From the NCBI GenBank assembly GCA_024685775.1, contig JAIKVL010000001.1:1-34885 (forward strand): a stretch of DNA of 34,885 nucleotides. Direction: 5' to 3'. How positions within the stretch are numbered: the stretch's first letter is position 1; each line of letters begins with the position of its first letter. The DNA comes from Clostridia bacterium. Its GTDB lineage: Bacteria; Bacillota; Clostridia; Christensenellales; CAG-1252. The notes beneath the pieces are model-generated. The model did no database searches, was not told where the DNA came from, and was given only the letters and a program-made list of their open reading frames with translations. The position numbers and the translations under genes are program-made. Positions 33,196 to 34,885 of the stretch are shown here, piece by piece.

Positions 33196-33231
33196 AAAAA
33201 CGCAGTCACGGTTTCGTGACTGCGTTTTTTT
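33196..33231. terminator. Bidirectional terminator between GH130 and metallophosphoesterase
   Basis: A perfect 15-bp stem (aaaaacgcagtcacg and its complement) with a gttt loop and extra T, placed between convergent genes. Confidence 0.94.
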
Positions 33232-33253
33232 CGTCGCGGCGATCGCGCGGCTT

Positions 33254-34462
33254 TTATTTTTGAAAGAGATCGGCGATCTTCTTGCCGCTCGGATCGAACG
33301 CCGAGTAGAGGTAGCCGCCCGCGCTTCTGACGGTAAGGACGTTATATCCTTCCGCTTCGGGCAGGTTTTCTTTTACGCTCGTCAGGCGAATATAGGTCAA
33401 ATAGAGATCGGCGGGGCGATAATAGGCAGTCAGATCGCTGACGTGATCGTGACCGTAAAAGACCGCTTTCGCGCCGTTTTCGCAAAGCGCGTCGAAGAGT
33501 TTTCCGTCGGTGTAGGGCGGGCAATGGATCCTGTCGCGCAGCGTTCCGTCGACGTGTTCCCAGCCTGCCGCCGAGGCTTCTTCCGTAAACGACCAATCGA
33601 CGGGTTCGCCGTAGATTACGTTCTCGGGCATCTTGATCGCCGCCGCAAGCTCTTGCAGGGGCTTATGCACGACGCACATGTGCGTGAGCGCGCCGCCGTT
33701 TTTCTCTTTCATCTTCGCGTAGGTCTCCTCGTACCAAGCGACCTGCGAAGCGGAGATCGCGGTGTCCGCCTTTTTCGAAACGCCCCATTTTTCATATTCC
33801 TCTTTTTTCATCAGTTTGGAGCCGTTGTCCAAGAAAAAGAAAGCGTCCTTGATATAGCCGTCCGCGCCGAGGACGGAGACTGCGTAATTGCCGTAGCCCG
33901 AGACGGTCTCGCCGCTCGCGGTCGTTTTTACGTCCGATTCCATCAAACAGAGCGGAGATTCGCTCCAAATCTCGACGACTTTTTTCCGCGAAGTCATCAA
34001 GACGGGGCGGTCTCCTTCGTGATTGCCGAGAACGGGCGCCCAGTAGGCCCCGAACGCGTCCATCAGGTCGCGGAAGCCGCGGACGCGTACTTCGTCGTGC
34101 AGACCGTTCAAGGTGTCGCCGCCGAGCAGGATCAAGTCGGGCTTGACCCGATCGACGTACGCGATCATGCGGTCGATCGTCTTCCTCGTCGGGGTTTGCA
34201 GTTCGCAAAGGTGGTTATCCGTCATAAGAAGAATGCGGAAATCCGCGTCGGAGATCGCTCCGTTTTCGATCTTCGCGAGGGCGGGGGAGCCGCTTTTATT
34301 CAAAGGATCGGACGCGGAAAGAAGGCGGACGTTCGACGCGATCGGCGTGATCTTTTCTTTATCGTAAGAAAGAGGGACTTGATAAAAGACGGCGGCGAAC
34401 GCGATAATCGCCGCGATTAAGACGCAAAGGATGCAAACGATCGCTGTTTTTCCTTTTCCCAT
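33254..34462 (-). CDS. Membrane-anchored calcineurin-like metallophosphoesterase
   Basis: The product has 402 residues from MGKGKTAIVCILCV, with one membrane helix at about 7-28 and the catalytic part outside. The five metallophosphoesterase motifs appear in order: LLMTDNHL (Asp/His), LLGGDTLNG, LGNHEGD, CVVHKPL and FYGHDHV. They bind two metal ions and hydrolyse phosphoester bonds; the substrate is unknown. The start is set by aaggagg 9 bases upstream, so the longer frame to 34618 is not used. A TATACT lies at 34510-34515. The gene is monocistronic and convergent with GH130. Confidence 0.92.
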   Translation of the reverse strand: MGKGKTAIVCILCVLIAAIIAFAAVFYQVPLSYDKEKITPIASNVRLLSASDPLNKSGSPALAKIENGAISDADFRILLMTDNHLCELQTPTRKTIDRMIAYVDRVKPDLILLGGDTLNGLHDEVRVRGFRDLMDAFGAYWAPVLGNHEGDRPVLMTSRKKVVEIWSESPLCLMESDVKTTASGETVSGYGNYAVSVLGADGYIKDAFFFLDNGSKLMKKEEYEKWGVSKKADTAISASQVAWYEETYAKMKEKNGGALTHMCVVHKPLQELAAAIKMPENVIYGEPVDWSFTEEASAAGWEHVDGTLRDRIHCPPYTDGKLFDALCENGAKAVFYGHDHVSDLTAYYRPADLYLTYIRLTSVKENLPEAEGYNVLTVRSAGGYLYSAFDPSGKKIADLFQK

Positions 34463-34674
34463 TTTCTTTTCCTCCTTCCCGGCGGGGCGCCTTGAAACGC
34501 TCCGAAATAAGTATAGCACAGAATCGCGCGGAAAGAGCGGAGAAACTTTTGAAATTCGCGGAAATTCGGGAGAAAGCCGACGCGTTTTCGGGGTGAAAAA
34601 GGCGGCGACGGATCGCATTTCTCTTATTTGCGGAGAAAACGAGAAAAAAGATTAAAATTTTTTTGAAAAAGCTA
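34463..34674. other. Upstream region of rRNA operon, no gene
   Basis: It holds the metallophosphoesterase leader and an A/T-rich block of alternating A- and T-runs directly upstream of the rRNA -35, as in an UP element. No protein gene is convincing. Confidence 0.6.
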
Positions 34675-34703
34675 TTGACAAGCGTTTTTCGATATGTTAA
34701 CAT
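34675..34703 (+). promoter_or_regulatory. rRNA operon promoter
   Basis: TTGACA (34675-34680), a 17-base spacer and TAACAT (34698-34703), preceded by A/T runs. The leader to 34850 carries two hairpins: a tcataa/ttatga palindrome, and a gcagtcc/gggctgc stem (34819-34836) just before the mature 16S end. Confidence 0.85.
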
Positions 34704-34850
34704 AATTAGGCTATCTCGAAAAAAGAGGTGGCGATCGTAGTTTGAAAACAGAATAGATTGAGCAAAAAATTAAAGCAAGTGATTTCTGTCAATTCATAAT
34801 TTATTATGAGTTTTGAGCGCAGTCCGAGAGGGCTGCGGAAAACCAAGATT

Positions 34851-34885
34851 AAACTTAAGAGTTTGATCCTGGCTCAGGACGAACG
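34851..34885 (+). rRNA. rrs: 16S rRNA, 5' end only
   Basis: The 27F priming sequence AGAGTTTGATCCTGGCTCAG occupies 34858-34877, followed by gacgaacg. By comparison with E. coli numbering, the mature 5' end is near 34851. The gene is cut by the window edge and runs away from dnaA. Confidence 0.98.

Overview
The window looks like the replication-origin region of an uncultured low-to-mid GC Clostridia-like (Bacillota) bacterium. Supporting signs are the dnaA-dnaN-recF-gyrB-gyrA string, strong AAGGAGG ribosome binding sites, parS sequences, an RqcP-type S4 protein, and the start of a 16S rRNA gene at the right edge. Lineage below class is inference.

Layout. (1) Bases 1-4606 are part of a conjugative-element module, all on the minus strand and running off the left edge. 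It holds small accessory proteins, a PcfK/AcrIIA9-like protein fused to a MutS domain I-like segment, PcfJ, and a truncated Maff2. (2) Bases 4981-6542 hold tRNA genes: a minus-strand operon fMet-Met-Glu, an N-acetyltransferase, a second initiator tRNA gene with an unusual anticodon loop, and scattered copies of tRNA 3' sequence between terminators. (3) Bases 6543-9264 hold single genes: a membrane diguanylate cyclase, a small membrane protein, an ACT protein and an XRE regulator with a zinc ribbon. (4) Bases 9387-10732 hold a DnaA-box cluster, an A-rich tract, an MTA/SAH nucleosidase and two parS sites. (5) Bases 10733-13847 are a minus-strand set rqcP-ispDF-SCP2-like-degenerate Fe-ADH. (6) From 14205 everything runs rightward: a 1905-residue membrane-anchored repeat protein directly upstream of dnaA, then dnaN, recF, gyrB and gyrA. 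(7) Bases 28646-33173 form a carbohydrate-use cluster (GH16 lipoprotein, helical-barrel enzyme, divergent GH130 phosphorylase), followed by a metallophosphoesterase and the rRNA promoter.

How the parts work together. The divergence at 13.85-14.2 kb makes both flanks co-directional with forks leaving that area. The recognisable DnaA boxes, however, lie at 9.39-9.42, 21.62-21.67 and 23.96 kb, so the exact origin is open. Gyrase is expressed from an AT-rich region with an adjoining alternating purine-pyrimidine tract. The GH genes probably release and phosphorolyse a beta-linked polysaccharide.

Most unusual items: the giant six-module protein that appears to share transcription with dnaA; two initiator tRNAs with a T-stem bulge, one of them with C33; an Fe-ADH homologue with all metal ligands replaced; a GH16 enzyme with a domain of about 270 residues inserted; three promoters placed so that transcripts would be leaderless; and CG-alternating promoter spacers.
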